Positions 36,988-48,201 of a stretch of 64,000 nt of DNA are shown piece by piece (the stretch's first letter is position 1; every line of letters begins with the position of its first letter). Source of the DNA: Diplosphaera chodatii. Its lineage: Eukaryota > Chlorophyta > Trebouxiophyceae > Prasiolales > Stichococcaceae. The stretch covers positions 1,488,001-1,552,000 of the forward strand of contig JAALGY010000030.1 of the NCBI GenBank assembly GCA_032358165.1. The letters run 5' to 3'. The notes beneath the pieces are model-generated. The model did not search any database. It was not told the origin of the DNA and saw only the letters and a list, made by a program, of their open reading frames with translations. Position numbers and translations under genes: made by a program.

Positions 36988-37941
36988 ATGGCTTTCCTGC
37001 TGGCGCGCGTCGGTCCAAAGGGCGCAGCCGGCGCCGCTGCCGGTCTTGCTTCGCTGCCAGCCGTCGCCGAGTGCAGAGCGGCAGCAACGGCTGGCACCAC
37101 AACCAGCCCGTTGCGGCAAGTCAAGAACGGCGAGGAGTTTGCTCTGTCGACGGACGGGTCGTCGTCGCAGCAGGAGGCATGGCTGGCACCAGAGTTCAAA
37201 GACGGACAGTATCTAGGCTACGACGAGGTGCAGGACGCGCTCAGCGATGTCCTCTCCGTGGCGTCCGGACGGTCCAAGCCAGCAGCCTTCGCGCCGATGT
37301 CAGACGACGACAGCAGCGTGCAGTCGTTTGGCGCTGATGCGGACAGCTGCATAGAGGCATCGGATTCCTCCCATGATGCGCCCCCCGAGCTGTCCTCCAT
37401 GATGCACCGCCTGCTGAACAATGCGGATGTGCAGCGAGCGGTGATGGGCGCGCTGCACGACTCGCCCGAGCTGGAGGGCCTCCTGGGCACCGGTCAGCTG
37501 GAGCACAATCAGCCGCTGTACGCGTCCCAGCTGCTGATACCGGCCGTGGCGTCAACCGCGCTGGAGCATCATCCGGCAGAGCAGGGGAACCCTGTGCAGT
37601 CGGGCCTCAAGGCCGTCGAGAATGGCCTGGAGGCAGCCGCGAGCGCAGTGTTTGGCGTGCTGGCGGCGATCGGCGCCAACATCGCGGGCGCTGGGGACGG
37701 GCTGGGCCGCCTGCTGACGCGCCTGGCTGCCGAGGCCCGCGCCGCACTGCAGGGCAAGCCGACTGCTGGCTTCAAGGAGGGCGAAGCCGAGGCGGAGGCG
37801 TCAGCAGGGAGCGCTGACGGCAGCAGCAGTCGCAGCCGCCGCCGCTCCCTGCTAACCGGCACGCTGTTCACGGTGGCGGTCGCCATCATCTCCATGATAA
37901 TCTTCAAGCGCGCGCGCCTGGTTCGCATCGTGCGCGCCTGA
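36988..37941 (+). CDS. hypothetical tail-anchored membrane protein (intronless)
   Basis: A single uninterrupted ORF of 317 codons starts MAFLLARVGPKGAAGAAAGL and ends TGA at 37939-37941. It is the only clearly intronless gene in the window. The N-terminus is Ala-rich and could be a targeting sequence; the middle is acidic and Ser-rich (DDDSSVQSF, SCIEASDSSHD) followed by predicted helices around MMHRLLNNADVQRAVMGALH and LEAAASAVFGVLAAIGANIA. The C-terminus has one hydrophobic helix, TGTLFTVAVAIISMIIF, closed by a basic cluster KRARLVRIVRA, the pattern of a tail-anchored protein. I do not recognise a family. Codon use matches neighbours, which supports that it is real. Confidence 0.7.
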   Translation: MAFLLARVGPKGAAGAAAGLASLPAVAECRAAATAGTTTSPLRQVKNGEEFALSTDGSSSQQEAWLAPEFKDGQYLGYDEVQDALSDVLSVASGRSKPAAFAPMSDDDSSVQSFGADADSCIEASDSSHDAPPELSSMMHRLLNNADVQRAVMGALHDSPELEGLLGTGQLEHNQPLYASQLLIPAVASTALEHHPAEQGNPVQSGLKAVENGLEAAASAVFGVLAAIGANIAGAGDGLGRLLTRLAAEARAALQGKPTAGFKEGEAEAEASAGSADGSSSRSRRRSLLTGTLFTVAVAIISMIIFKRARLVRIVRA

Positions 37942-38749
37942 AGCCAGCCGGTGAGCTGAAGCCGCGAGGTGCCGGAGCGCTGCATCAACTGTTCGACCTG
38001 GCATTCTGGGCCGGGAACACCTAGCGACTCCCACTGCAAACAGTCGCGATGATCCTCTGGTGGCGTGAGAGGCGGGTTGCCATGTCAGTAGAGATGGCGC
38101 CGCCGCGCCCGTGCCAGTCAGTGTCAATGCCACTTTGTAAGATGTGCCATGGTTGCCACAGTTTGCTGCGACTCTGTGGGGTGTTGGGTGCAGTCTGCAC
38201 ATAAGCGCTGTTTTGTTCAATGCTTTGCTTGCATGGGATGTAGCACCAGGAGACTGCCTGCTGGCAGCTTGTATATTTGTGCGCACCCTGCGGTTTTGAG
38301 GCCCTGCGAGTAGACCGCCAACGTGCGGCGCAGGTTGCACCTGCCTTGACCATTGTACTTGAGGTGTAAGCAAATCTTGTGCACAAGGGTTCCTCTGACA
38401 ACTACCTTCCAGCTTATGCAAGCTGCACAAGGCATCCTGCGGCGGCCTCTACCGTACCAACCCTAACCAGATACACTACCATAACCTGAGTTCTGATTCG
38501 CTCATTCCCGATCAGCCATGTCCATCAGCACCTCTAGCGTTTCCCGCCTGATGTCCTCTAAACGCTGCAGGATTCCTGAGCCTGCTGCGTGCTTGTCTTC
38601 TGTCATTTCCGCCTGCGATGCAGACAACACTCATGACAGCGCCATTCCTCAGTCTCAAACAAAGTCAGGTGCATCTGCCTATGTCGTGGTTGGGAGATGC
38701 ACAGCACAAACTCTGACAGGGAGCCGATCATATCACCGCTGAAACCACT
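37942..38749. other. convergent intergenic region
   Basis: It lies between the tail-anchored gene and the conserved hypothetical gene that ends at 38750. A TGTAA occurs 195 bases after the left-hand stop. A 74-codon ATG ORF at 38518-38742 lacks protein-like features and is not called. Confidence 0.45.
38136..38140 (+). terminator. putative TGTAA poly(A) signal of the tail-anchored gene
   Basis: TGTAA lies 195 bases after the stop at 37941, a spacing like those after TGD4 and the acyl-activating enzyme. Confidence 0.45.
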
Positions 38750-41017
38750 TCATTGAGCAAGGTGCTGCTGGTGCCATGCCTGTGTTGTGCCCAGCGCTGT
38801 GAGGAAGCGCCCCGGCCGCACCGCGTCGCTCTTCTCGTCACCCTCGCTGCAGGGAGGACAAGCCCAGGCTGGTGAGTGTGCTGATGTGTGTGCAAGTCGG
38901 GCAGTATGCAGGGTTGTGCATCTGACAGCCCTCCACAAATGCGGCTCCCAGCACCGCAAAAAGCTGCCAACTCTCCAGCCGCCAATGTCCTTGTAGGCAA
39001 GTCCTGTTGTGACACATGGCCGCTGCAAGCTGACTACTTTCTTTTCTGCTGCTGGGCATCCATCGCTCACCTGGCACTGCCTGCCCGCACGGGGGCTGCC
39101 CCCTCCCAGTCTGACGTGAATGCCTTGCGCAGGTACGCGAGCCGTCCCTCCCGGTTGGGCACCTTCATGACTGCCTGTGGCCCCGAACAACGTCCAGCGT
39201 CAACAGCAACGCCTATCTGCCCATGGCTGCTGTCAATGAGGCGTCAAGATGATGCCCGTGTACGCAATCTGGCCTCCAACTGACTCCACATCCCGGTCAA
39301 CTCCTGCAGGCCGAACATCCCTAAACCCTAACGCTACCTGCAGGAATGCGACGGCTCTGCGGGGCACGCCGCCCCGCAGCTGCGCGGTCTTGTCCGAGGA
39401 CGGCGTCCAGCTGCCGCCGCGGGAAAAGGCGGTGGTCCGCGCCACGTTCTGCACCTCCTCCCGCACCAGGCACACCTGGGCCAGCAGCCGCCTGCATTCA
39501 CACAGGGGATGTCAATGTCAGTGTCAATGTCTGATCTGATTGCTACCCTGCACATGGCGCCTTGCCTTGGCGGCAGCTGCATGCTGAAGGTGGTCTCAGC
39601 TGCTCGGTGTGCAGCTGTCCTCTTGTTGCTCTTAGACCTGACGTCAGGTAGACACACGGGGTTACTGCTGGAGCGGCGACCCACTCAACCCCTGAACCCA
39701 AAATCGAAACTCCACCTGTCGGGGACCTCCGCCTTGTCCTCCATGTCGTCGATGAACTGCGAGGCGGCCAGGTCCAGCCGCGTCGCGTCCACCGGCGGCT
39801 GCGAGGTGGCGCCCACCCCGGGGCCCGCCGTCCCGATGCGCGACTGCAGCACCGCCTGCCGGTCGTCGCTGCTCAAGACCAAGGTATGGCTCAGCAGCTG
39901 CTGGTGGCAGCACAGCGCCAAACAGACTGGCGGTGTGCCAGTGCACGACTGCAGCACCGCCTGCCAATCGTCGCTGCTCAGAAGCAAGGAGTACTTTCAG
40001 CAGCTGCTGGTTGGCAGCAAGTTGCCAGGCAGACTAACGGGCGACTCTCAGGATGAGGACAGGAGCCGGGCCAGCCAAATTCCGCCACGCCACCCCGCAC
40101 CTGTTGCGCATGCCGACCAGCTGGTCCAGCAGCTGCACCTCGGGGGGCAGCTGCGAGCGCACCGCCGACACCACCTCCGCGTGCATCACCGCCAGCCGGT
40201 CTGCAGCATTGGAGAATCATTATACCAATTTCCAGCGGGGCAGCACCAGGCGGTTTCCTGTGAGAGTCGGCGTGCGGCGGATGCAGTCGCTCGCACGGCC
40301 AAAACTGCTCCTCCCATCCTCCCGGCACAAGGTGTTCATGCCAAGAAGAGGGCCCATGCAACGCAAGTGCACCATGGATGGCCTTGTCGCCCGCCTCTGC
40401 CGCCGCGCGCACGAAGCCGCCCAGCGTCATGAGGAACGCCTCGTCCAGGGTGTGCATGCGGGAGGACACGGCCTTGCGGACTGCTGTTACCTCCGCCTGC
40501 TGCAGCTGCTCCTCTGCACGGCAGAAAGGGTGCACAGTGGGCACACATGCAACAGCTATCTGAGCTGTTGTGCTCACTGTTATGATGCACGATGATGAGA
40601 TCGTTTTTGCACTTCATATAGCTTGGACCAGAGGGGCATAACCGCATGAGGCGGTGCTGCACCTGACAGCTGCTCCCCAGAGGGGTCTGCCACGAAGACG
40701 TCCTTCGACACCTCCGCAATCATGGTGCCGATGACCTGCGTCGCCTTGTTGATGCGCTCCATCACTGCGGCATGCACAAGGCTCGTGCTGAGCTGGGATG
40801 GAGCGGTGGAGAAGCAGATGCGCCGAGTGTCAGGAAGCGGCACAGCAGCAGAGACACGAGTTTTGGAGGCAGAGGGCGCGATGCTGCCACCCTCGTGCAT
40901 GCCGAGCGACACAGTGCTGCTCACTCTCTTCACTGATTTCGCCGCGGGCTGCAGCATCGAGATCGGCATCCTTTCTGGCATCGCCGCTGCCGGCAGCGGC
41001 TGCTGTCGACATGGCAT
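38750..41017 (-). CDS. conserved-looking helical protein, probably organelle-targeted
   Basis: Exons with matching phases are 41017-40663, 40513-40373, 40200-40101, 39868-39716, 39491-39338 and 39174-39071; one or two further exons reach the stop at 38750. The first 70 residues are rich in Ser, Ala, Arg and Pro (MPCRQQPLPAAAMPERMP), like a transit peptide. The mature part is helical: MERINKATQVIGTMIAEVSK, EEQLQQAEVTAVRKAVSSRM, AFLMTLGGFVRAAAEAGDKA, MHAEVVSAVRSQLPPEVQLL, LAASQFIDDMEDKAEVPDR, LAQVCLVREEVQNVARTTAF and KVPNREGRLAYLRKAFTSDW. The even exon structure and codon pattern say it is a real gene, but I recognise no named family. The exon at 39868 sits in a 105-bp tandem duplication that offers a second acceptor. 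The exons between 39070 and 38860 could not be phased. Confidence 0.65.
39842..40031. repeat. 105-bp tandem duplication spanning a splice acceptor
   Basis: Copies begin at 39842 and 39947 (period 105) and share GACTGCAGCACCGCCTGCC, TCGTCGCTGCTCA and CAGCAGCTGCTGGT with few differences. Each holds, on the minus strand, an AGCAG acceptor followed by the start of the same exon (39868 and 39973). Confidence 0.85.
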
Positions 41018-41631
41018 CCCTACGATGCCGCGATGGCTGCGGCTGCCGGTGTAGCAATGATTTGCACGCTGGCGTCGCTGCGCCTAGCTGCCGCACTGCT
41101 GCAGGCGGCATGCTGCCTGAGTGCCATCGACAGCTGCGGGCTGTATAATGCAATGTGACTGACTGCCCGCGTGTGCCTGCATTGCTGACTGTCCGAGGCA
41201 CCATCCCAGACGCTGCTAACCCGTCAGAGCATGATGTTTGCCAGCAGCGCGCATGCAGCATGCTGCAATAGGAAGCCACCCGTGAAGCTGGTCTGCTGCA
41301 GTCACTTCCGCGACAAGGTGCAGACGGAACACAAATGGCAAAGCAAGCTCAATGAGTGTATACGCTGGCAATTTCTGTGCGTGCAAATGATGCATGGCAT
41401 GTGAACACCGTGTCCTCCGACACCACATTCAGTAATCGGCAACCAAGATCAACCAAGATCAATGCAATCAACCGCAGCGTCGCAACGTGAAACGCAAGCT
41501 TCCATCAGAACTCCGTCTGTCTGTGCTGCCCTGCTTTCGTTGGCTCTGCTGGCCCAATGGCCTTGCATGCATGAGGTGACGCGGCGCATTGCAGCGCAAG
41601 CCCAAGCTATCGGGGCTCGCTTGCAGCAGTT
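41018..41631. promoter_or_regulatory. divergent intergenic region
   Basis: It separates the start codons of the helical hypothetical gene (minus) and the acyl-activating enzyme gene (plus). No recognisable element beyond this placement. Confidence 0.45.
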
Positions 41632-44600
41632 ATGAGCGACGAACAGCTGGATGGTGTGAGCGTGAGTGCTGATCACCAGGACTGGTACCGGTCTGAGGTG
41701 CAGCCGGTCCTGCAGCAGCTTGCCAGGACAGGTGACGCTGGCAAGGTCAGTGCTGCGGTCTTCTAAACAGCAGATTCTATCTGCTGCAAGCATGGTCGTA
41801 CGGCTATGACCCTTCCAAAACATCAAACACAGCAGATCACATCCCACAGCAGTCGGGAGCACTTGGCGCTGCACTCTGCAGGCCTGGCAGCAGCTGACTC
41901 AGCTGCTGACGCCGCGGCATCCCTTCGCCCTGCACCGCGCTCTGCTGCGCCATGTCGAGCGGTGCTGGGACGCGGTCGCCAGGGTACTGCTGACATTGCA
42001 GCTGGAGGGCATACTTGAATTCAGCAAACCGGCAGGCAATGGTGTGGGGCTGCCGCGCCCTGACAGGCTGTCGCTGATGTAATGCCACAGGGACCATTTC
42101 CACTGTGGCATCCGGACCCTGCCGTGGTGCAGGCTACGAATAACCTGGCGCGCTTCATGGCTGACTTCCAGGTACCAGCTCCTGCACCCTGTGCATCTGC
42201 ATGCGCTACCCGCAGCACAGCCTGCGCACAGCCTTGCCGCTATTGACTTAGGGCCACAGGTCATCTGCGGCACTAGCTTCTGCAGGGTGGTGAAGAGTGG
42301 CAGCGCGGTTGCACTGGGGATGCGGCGGCGGACCTGCCGCTGCTGCAGCGGCTGTCGTGGCGGGACCCAGAGCGCTTCTGGCCGCCCGCGCTGCAGCAGC
42401 TCAACCTGCGGTTCCACCGTCCGCCGGACAGGTAGACCATCTGGGGTTATGGGCATAGCTTGATGGCGATACTTACAGTTGGGTCTCTCGGTGTGACATC
42501 AACCACACCCTTGCAATGGTCCGTTCTAGTGTTCCCGCTATTGCACAAGCCTGCTGTCCGATGGCAGGGGAGCCGATGCGCTTGCAGCGAGTGAGGGCAT
42601 ATCTGCAACCTCGCGTTCTGTCATATCACTGCAGGATCCTGCAGTCAGCGGACAACCCTGAGCATGCCCAGTGGCTGCCTGGCGCCCAGCTCAACATAGC
42701 AGAATCAGCGCTGGCAGGTTCAACGTCAGAGTTGATGCATGCTGCACCCTGTGTGTCAGAATGCATGGAATGCTCAGCAAAAGTGGCAGGAAACCACCAG
42801 CATCACACAGAGAGGCAACCAGTTCGCTGACCTGATTCCTCAGGCGACAGCGAGCAAACAGCAGTGGTCTGGCCAGCGGAAGATGCACCAGCGGACGTTC
42901 ATACAGTGAGCCTGGGGGCCCTGCGGCGGCGGTGCTACACAGCTGCGGCAGCGCTGCACGAGTCTGGGCTCAGACCAGGTGCACAACTACCCTGCAAGGG
43001 TGGTGTAGTCGTGTGTCACAGGGCACCAGGATGCTGCATGACTTTCATCAGCCGGTGGCACACACATGTATGTCTGCAGCTGAAGCCCGACACGGCATTG
43101 CACATGTGCGGGTTCACCTAGCAAGGGCCATCTGGACTCGGCACAGTTTCCCGCTGCACCTCAGGCGACGCTGTGGCGATCTACATGCCCATGTCGCTGG
43201 AAAGCGTCATTGCGTACCTGGGCATCATCCTCGCGGGCTGCGCAGCCGTCACCGTCGCAGACTCCTTTGCCCCGAAGGAGATCGCGACGCGGCTGCGCAT
43301 AGCACGCTGCAAGGCCATCTTTACTCAGGTGGGACGTGCGCAACAGGCAGCATGCCTGTGAATCCATGCGGGGCTGCGCCGCAGACATGTTGCTCCAGCC
43401 TTGACTTCTTGAGGAGGAAACTGCCTGCTGGCCAGGCAGTGCACACCAGAGGGGTATGTCACACCACAAGTTCATGGTGGATTACCTGCTCCGATTGGCA
43501 GGATGTGGCAGTGCGCACCGGCAAGGCGTACCCGCTGCATGCCAATGTGGCTGTCGCCAGTGATGTGCCGGCCATTGTGACACCTGCCGACGCTGCCAAG
43601 GGTGTACAGGTGTACCTGGTTCTGCGAGGCAGCCTTGAACGCCATCACTGCATGACAGAGCCGCCTCCCCGCAGCAGCTGCTATTGCCTGGGCACGCATC
43701 TGCAGTGGGGTGCTGCAGCAGAGTAATATCCTGATGCTTGCAGTAAGCAAGTGACGTTGGCCAGTTGTGGCTCTTCTTCCCTCGACAAACATGCCAATGA
43801 GCCAGGCTGACAACTTGCACCACATGCAGGTGCGACTCCGGCGTCAGGACACGAGCTGGGCCAAGTTCCTGCAGCGTGGCGAGCGGCATGCTTCCAGCTT
43901 CCGCCCCCATGTTGCAGACGCCGAGGCCGCCGTCAGCATCCTGTTCTCCTCAGGCACCACTGGTCAGCGGCTGGTCAACCCTCGGCGATACACTGACTGC
44001 TCGTCACCTCCTCAAAATTGGGCCTGGCACCGCACTGACCCATGGACAGTGCTGCAGCACAATCCGGTTCACTTGCGAGGCCTGGCAGAACCGCCCATGC
44101 GCAGCACCTGCTGCGCTGTCCCGTTGCATGCTGCACGGCATCTGCAGGTGGCAGCGAGGCGAGCACTGCTGTGCAGAAGTCGTCTCTCACGGCAGTGATG
44201 CCATGTGTCCCGGTCAAACCTGCAGGCGAGCCCAAGGCGGTGGTGTGGACGCACGTCACGCCGCTGCGCTGCAGCGTAGACGCCTGGGCGCACCACGACC
44301 TGCAGCCGGGGGCAGTCGCGGCCTGGCCGACCAATCTGGGTGCAGGCGCCGAAGGAGACATCAGATGCCAGCAGCGTCTCAAAGTTGCTGCCCCTCATGA
44401 TGGGAATGGTCCAGATGTGCCGATGAACTTGCAACTCCTCGCCTCATAAAGCGTCGTCACTGCGAGGTGTTGATATGTGAACAACTGCGAGGCTGCGTTT
44501 CGACTGTGCACGGCGCTGCAGGGTGGATGATGGGGCCCTGGCTGGTGTTTGCCGCGCTGCTGAACCGCTGCGCGATGGCGCTGTTCCAGGGGCCGCCGCT

Positions 44601-47178
44601 GGGCCGGGCATTCGGGGAGTTTGTCTCCGCAGCACGCGTCACCATGCTGGGCGTGGTGAGCAGCGGGAAAGACAGCCAGGACACTGTTCTGGCCGGCATT
44701 GTGCCAGAGGGCTTGAACGCACCCATGCGCGTAGCAGGATGACAGTCGTCATTGTGACACTGCTCAAGGGTGGGGCGCAGGTCCCCAGCATGGTGCGGGC
44801 GTGGCGCCACAGCGGCTGCATGGCCGGCCTCGCCTGGGAGCGCCACCTGCGCTGCTTCAGCTCCACTGGTGAGCCTGTGCAGCGCGTGCTGCCGGTGCTT
44901 GCAGGCGCAGGCAGCGAGACGGCAGTGCACAGCTTGTTTGGGTTCTGCAGCTGTGCTGCTAGCATAGCGCAGGAAAGGTCTTCGTTATCAGCCATGCGAC
45001 ATCGAGTTCGTTTCGGTGCCTGGAATATGAAGAGGGTGTGTAAACAAGCTGTGCACCTACGTATTTCATATTCAGGGGAGGCGTCGTCGCCCGAGGACTG
45101 TCAGTGGCTCATGGCACAGACGCGCTACTGCTGCCCAATCCTGGAGTACTGCGGAGGTGCCTTGTGTATATCATATGGTCATTATTCAGGCCTGGTTAGC
45201 AGCTCATAAACTGTGCACTGCCAATGCTTCTTTGTAGCAAGTTCTGTGGGTTCTTGGCATATCCCCTAGCCTTACGTGATGCTTACAGGCACCGAGATTG
45301 GCGGCGGCTATATGTGTGGCACCCTGCTGCAGCCGCAGGTACGGCGCCGTGTCAACCATACTGCAGAGTGCTGTCGCTGCACACTTCACGCCTGAGCCTT
45401 GTGTACCAACGTCTCCTGGGTGCGAGCCGGGCCCAAACACACCGACATCTGGAAGCTGCAGGCGGCCAGCGCCTTCAGCACCCCGACGCTGGGCGCGGCG
45501 CTGTGCATCCTGCTTCCAGACGGCAGCCAGGTCAACAGCCTCCATCATAGCAGCAGTACCTCCCTAGGTGAGCGCCTGGATCTTCACATGTGTATACGGT
45601 CTTGCTGTACGGCTCAAAGCCCTGCTTCACACAGTGTTTTAATATACCGGCTCCCAAGCTTCGAAAGCTTCTGGCACATTCCTGCACGGTACCGCGGTAG
45701 GCAGCCCGGCTTCGGTACATATTTCACCTGCAGACACAGCCAGCAGTCAGCTGTGCTCAGTGCCCAGACCTACGTCCTGTGTGGCTGCAGGGGTGGGTGC
45801 AGGGGAGCTCGCGCTCATCCCCCCCATGCTGGGCAGCTCGCAGCGGCTGCTGAACCGGGACCACCATGCAGCATACTTCGAGGTGCCTGGAATTGTCAAA
45901 ACCTCCTCTGACGCAGCTGCACCAAGCACTCTGCCCGTAGTGGATTGAGGCGGCGTTCAGCATGGGGCTCGATTTGATCATGCAGCCACAAGATCGTATT
46001 TGAAAACCCATTACAGGTGCTTGAGCCGTGCGCTGCAACCATTGTTTGCGAATGCCAGCGGCCAGCTGGCGCAGCGACGACCGTCACATTGCTCCGTTGA
46101 TTCCCGCATTCGTCCAATACTCACTCACAGGCTCCTGTGCATTTCGCATGCTGCAGGGCATGCCGCTGCTGGCTGGCACGCGAATGCGGCTGCGGCGGCA
46201 CGGGGACGAGGTGGCGCGGCTGCCGAGGGGCTACTACCGCGCCCTGGGCCGTGCCGACGACACCATGAACCTGGGCGGCATCAAGGTGTGGTGGCTGTAA
46301 GGATTCAGTAAGAAAGCCTCACAGACTCTAGAAGATTGGTGGCCATGGGGTTGTATTGGGTGTGCTGCAAGCAACCTGAAGACCTGAAGACATGATGCAG
46401 AGCTGCTTCCAGTGTTGCATCTGCAGGTGGCGTCGACAGATTTAGAGCGGGCGTGTGCCGCCGCGCACGAGGGCATTGCAGACGTGGCCGCCGTCGCCAT
46501 ACCGCCGCCAGGTGACTATGAGGGTTTCGGGTGGGGTGAACATGACAGGTGTGGTGGCTGAGCAAGGATGTACTAGAATTCGTCTGCACTAGACATCATG
46601 CAAAGATGGCGCTGCAGGCTCCATCAGGTGCAGGTGAGTCCCGGGTGATCAGCACTGCAATGTGGCAACGGTCCGAGCAAATGGCAGTTTGCGTCCAGGT
46701 GGCGGCCCCGATCAGCTGGTGATCTTCGTGGCGCTGCGACCTGGCTCCAGTCTGAATGAGTCACAGCTGCGGCAGGCATGCCAGGTGCGAGAGCCACAGC
46801 TCGGAGGGTTTGTTGCCATGCTTCCACTGGCAGCTTGTGGCGTCAGAAGTATGATGGAAGCTGAAAGGTGGACTGCGCCCGCTGCCGCCGCCGCCTGCTG
46901 ATGGCCGCATGACTGTCACATATGCAGGCCAGTTGTTCTGTCTGGTTTGCTGCAACCATGGGTGATAATCAGCCATGCCAAGGCAATGCAATTGGTTCCT
47001 GTTGCATTGCATTGAACGCTTGTGTGCACTGCAGGCCGCCATCCGCTCGCAGCTGAACCCGCTGTTCAAGGTGTCGCGGGTGGTGGTCAAGGACGCGCTG
47101 CCGCGCACGGCCAGCAACAAGCTCATGCGGCGGGTGCTGCGGGCCGAAGGCTTGCCAGCGGGGGCATCAAAGTTATGA
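41632..47178 (+). CDS. AAE18: acyl-activating enzyme (AAE17/18 type), peroxisomal
   Basis: Twenty exons, all in phase, give about 720 residues (first 41632-41745, last 47035-47178). The N-terminal part has [38 protein letters not shown] and [20 protein letters not shown], diagnostic of the plant AAE17/18 branch related to acetyl-CoA synthetases. The AMP-forming core follows: [20 protein letters not shown], phosphate-binding [51 protein letters not shown] and the catalytic-lysine region [15 protein letters not shown]. The protein ends ...GASKL, a canonical type 1 peroxisomal signal. It should form acyl-adenylate then acyl-CoA in the peroxisome; Arabidopsis AAE18 acts on 2,4-DB and probably fatty-acid-like substrates, but the substrate here is inferred only by family. 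Exon 15 ends at 45567; exon 16 starts at 45791 or 45803. Confidence 0.92.
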
Positions 47179-48201
47179 ACTTAGGATGTGGAGTTGCGGG
47201 GTGCCAGCAGAGCAGGCAGCTGCTATGGTGTGATGGAGCGAGGTGGGAGCCCGGTGTTACCTGGACGCCCGAGCACAAGCCGCGGGACGAAGAGCCGTGC
47301 ACACAGAGTGGAGCAGGGGCTTTCTGTGTTGATGTTTGTGGTTTCCTGCTTGCACACAGTTGTAATGTATACCCAGCCGGTTGTGCCACTACCAGTCTGA
47401 TGTAGCGCTTGCTTTGCTCAAAATACTGTTGGGCTGTACTTGCGTTCGCACTGCTAGCTGCTTCATTCACATACTGCAACTAAATATGTCGTGATGGACA
47501 CTGACATGCATGTCCAGGCGATCACCCGCACCTGACTGCACTGTGTCCATGGTGACAGTGGTGAGCCTCACAGTACAGCATCCAACCGCCAAGTACTACT
47601 TCCCCACAATTTAGACCGGGTTCATGAATCTCCTCACCAGCAGCTTTGCACGCAGGTTCTCCACGAGCTGACCATCGACACGACCGCTGCAGCTGAAAGG
47701 GGCAAGCGCCACGCAGTCTCGCTTCTGTGTTGGCGCCTGAGTGGCACATGGCCACAACACGTGGGATTTGCACAACCTGAGGTGCAAGCCACAGGCTGCC
47801 GGCGAGCGCTCAATCAGCCCCCAGGCCAGCTGATCAATCAGTACTCTGATGAGTATGCGTCAGCTGGGGTGCGCAGCAAGGCAGCACGGTGGAGCAGCAC
47901 TCAGCCTGAACCTGCTGAGCCCAGCACATGCAACAGCCAGATGTGATCCCATCTGCCAGAAACGGCAGCGTAGCAGCGGTCCAGAAGCTTTATCTGCCAC
48001 GGGATATAGCTGTGCTGCTCGACAGCCGCCCAGCAGACGCGCATATGGCCGTCCACAGCGGGTGCGCTGCGGCATGCTGATCCGTTCCCACACCTGCAGG
48101 GCACTCTCATCGTCAACATACCAGCTCCGCTATCGTCACATCTGTCTATCAAAGGTTCATGTGCATGGATCAGGTTGATAACTGATATACTTTGCGTGCA
48201 G
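47179..48201. other. intergenic region
   Basis: Tandem spacing between the acyl-activating enzyme and the small membrane protein, both plus strand. It should hold the 3' UTR of the first and the promoter of the second. ORFs here are short and none is splice-supported. Confidence 0.45.
47361..47365 (+). terminator. putative TGTAA poly(A) signal of the acyl-activating enzyme gene
   Basis: TGTAA lies 183 bases downstream of the stop codon. Confidence 0.45.
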
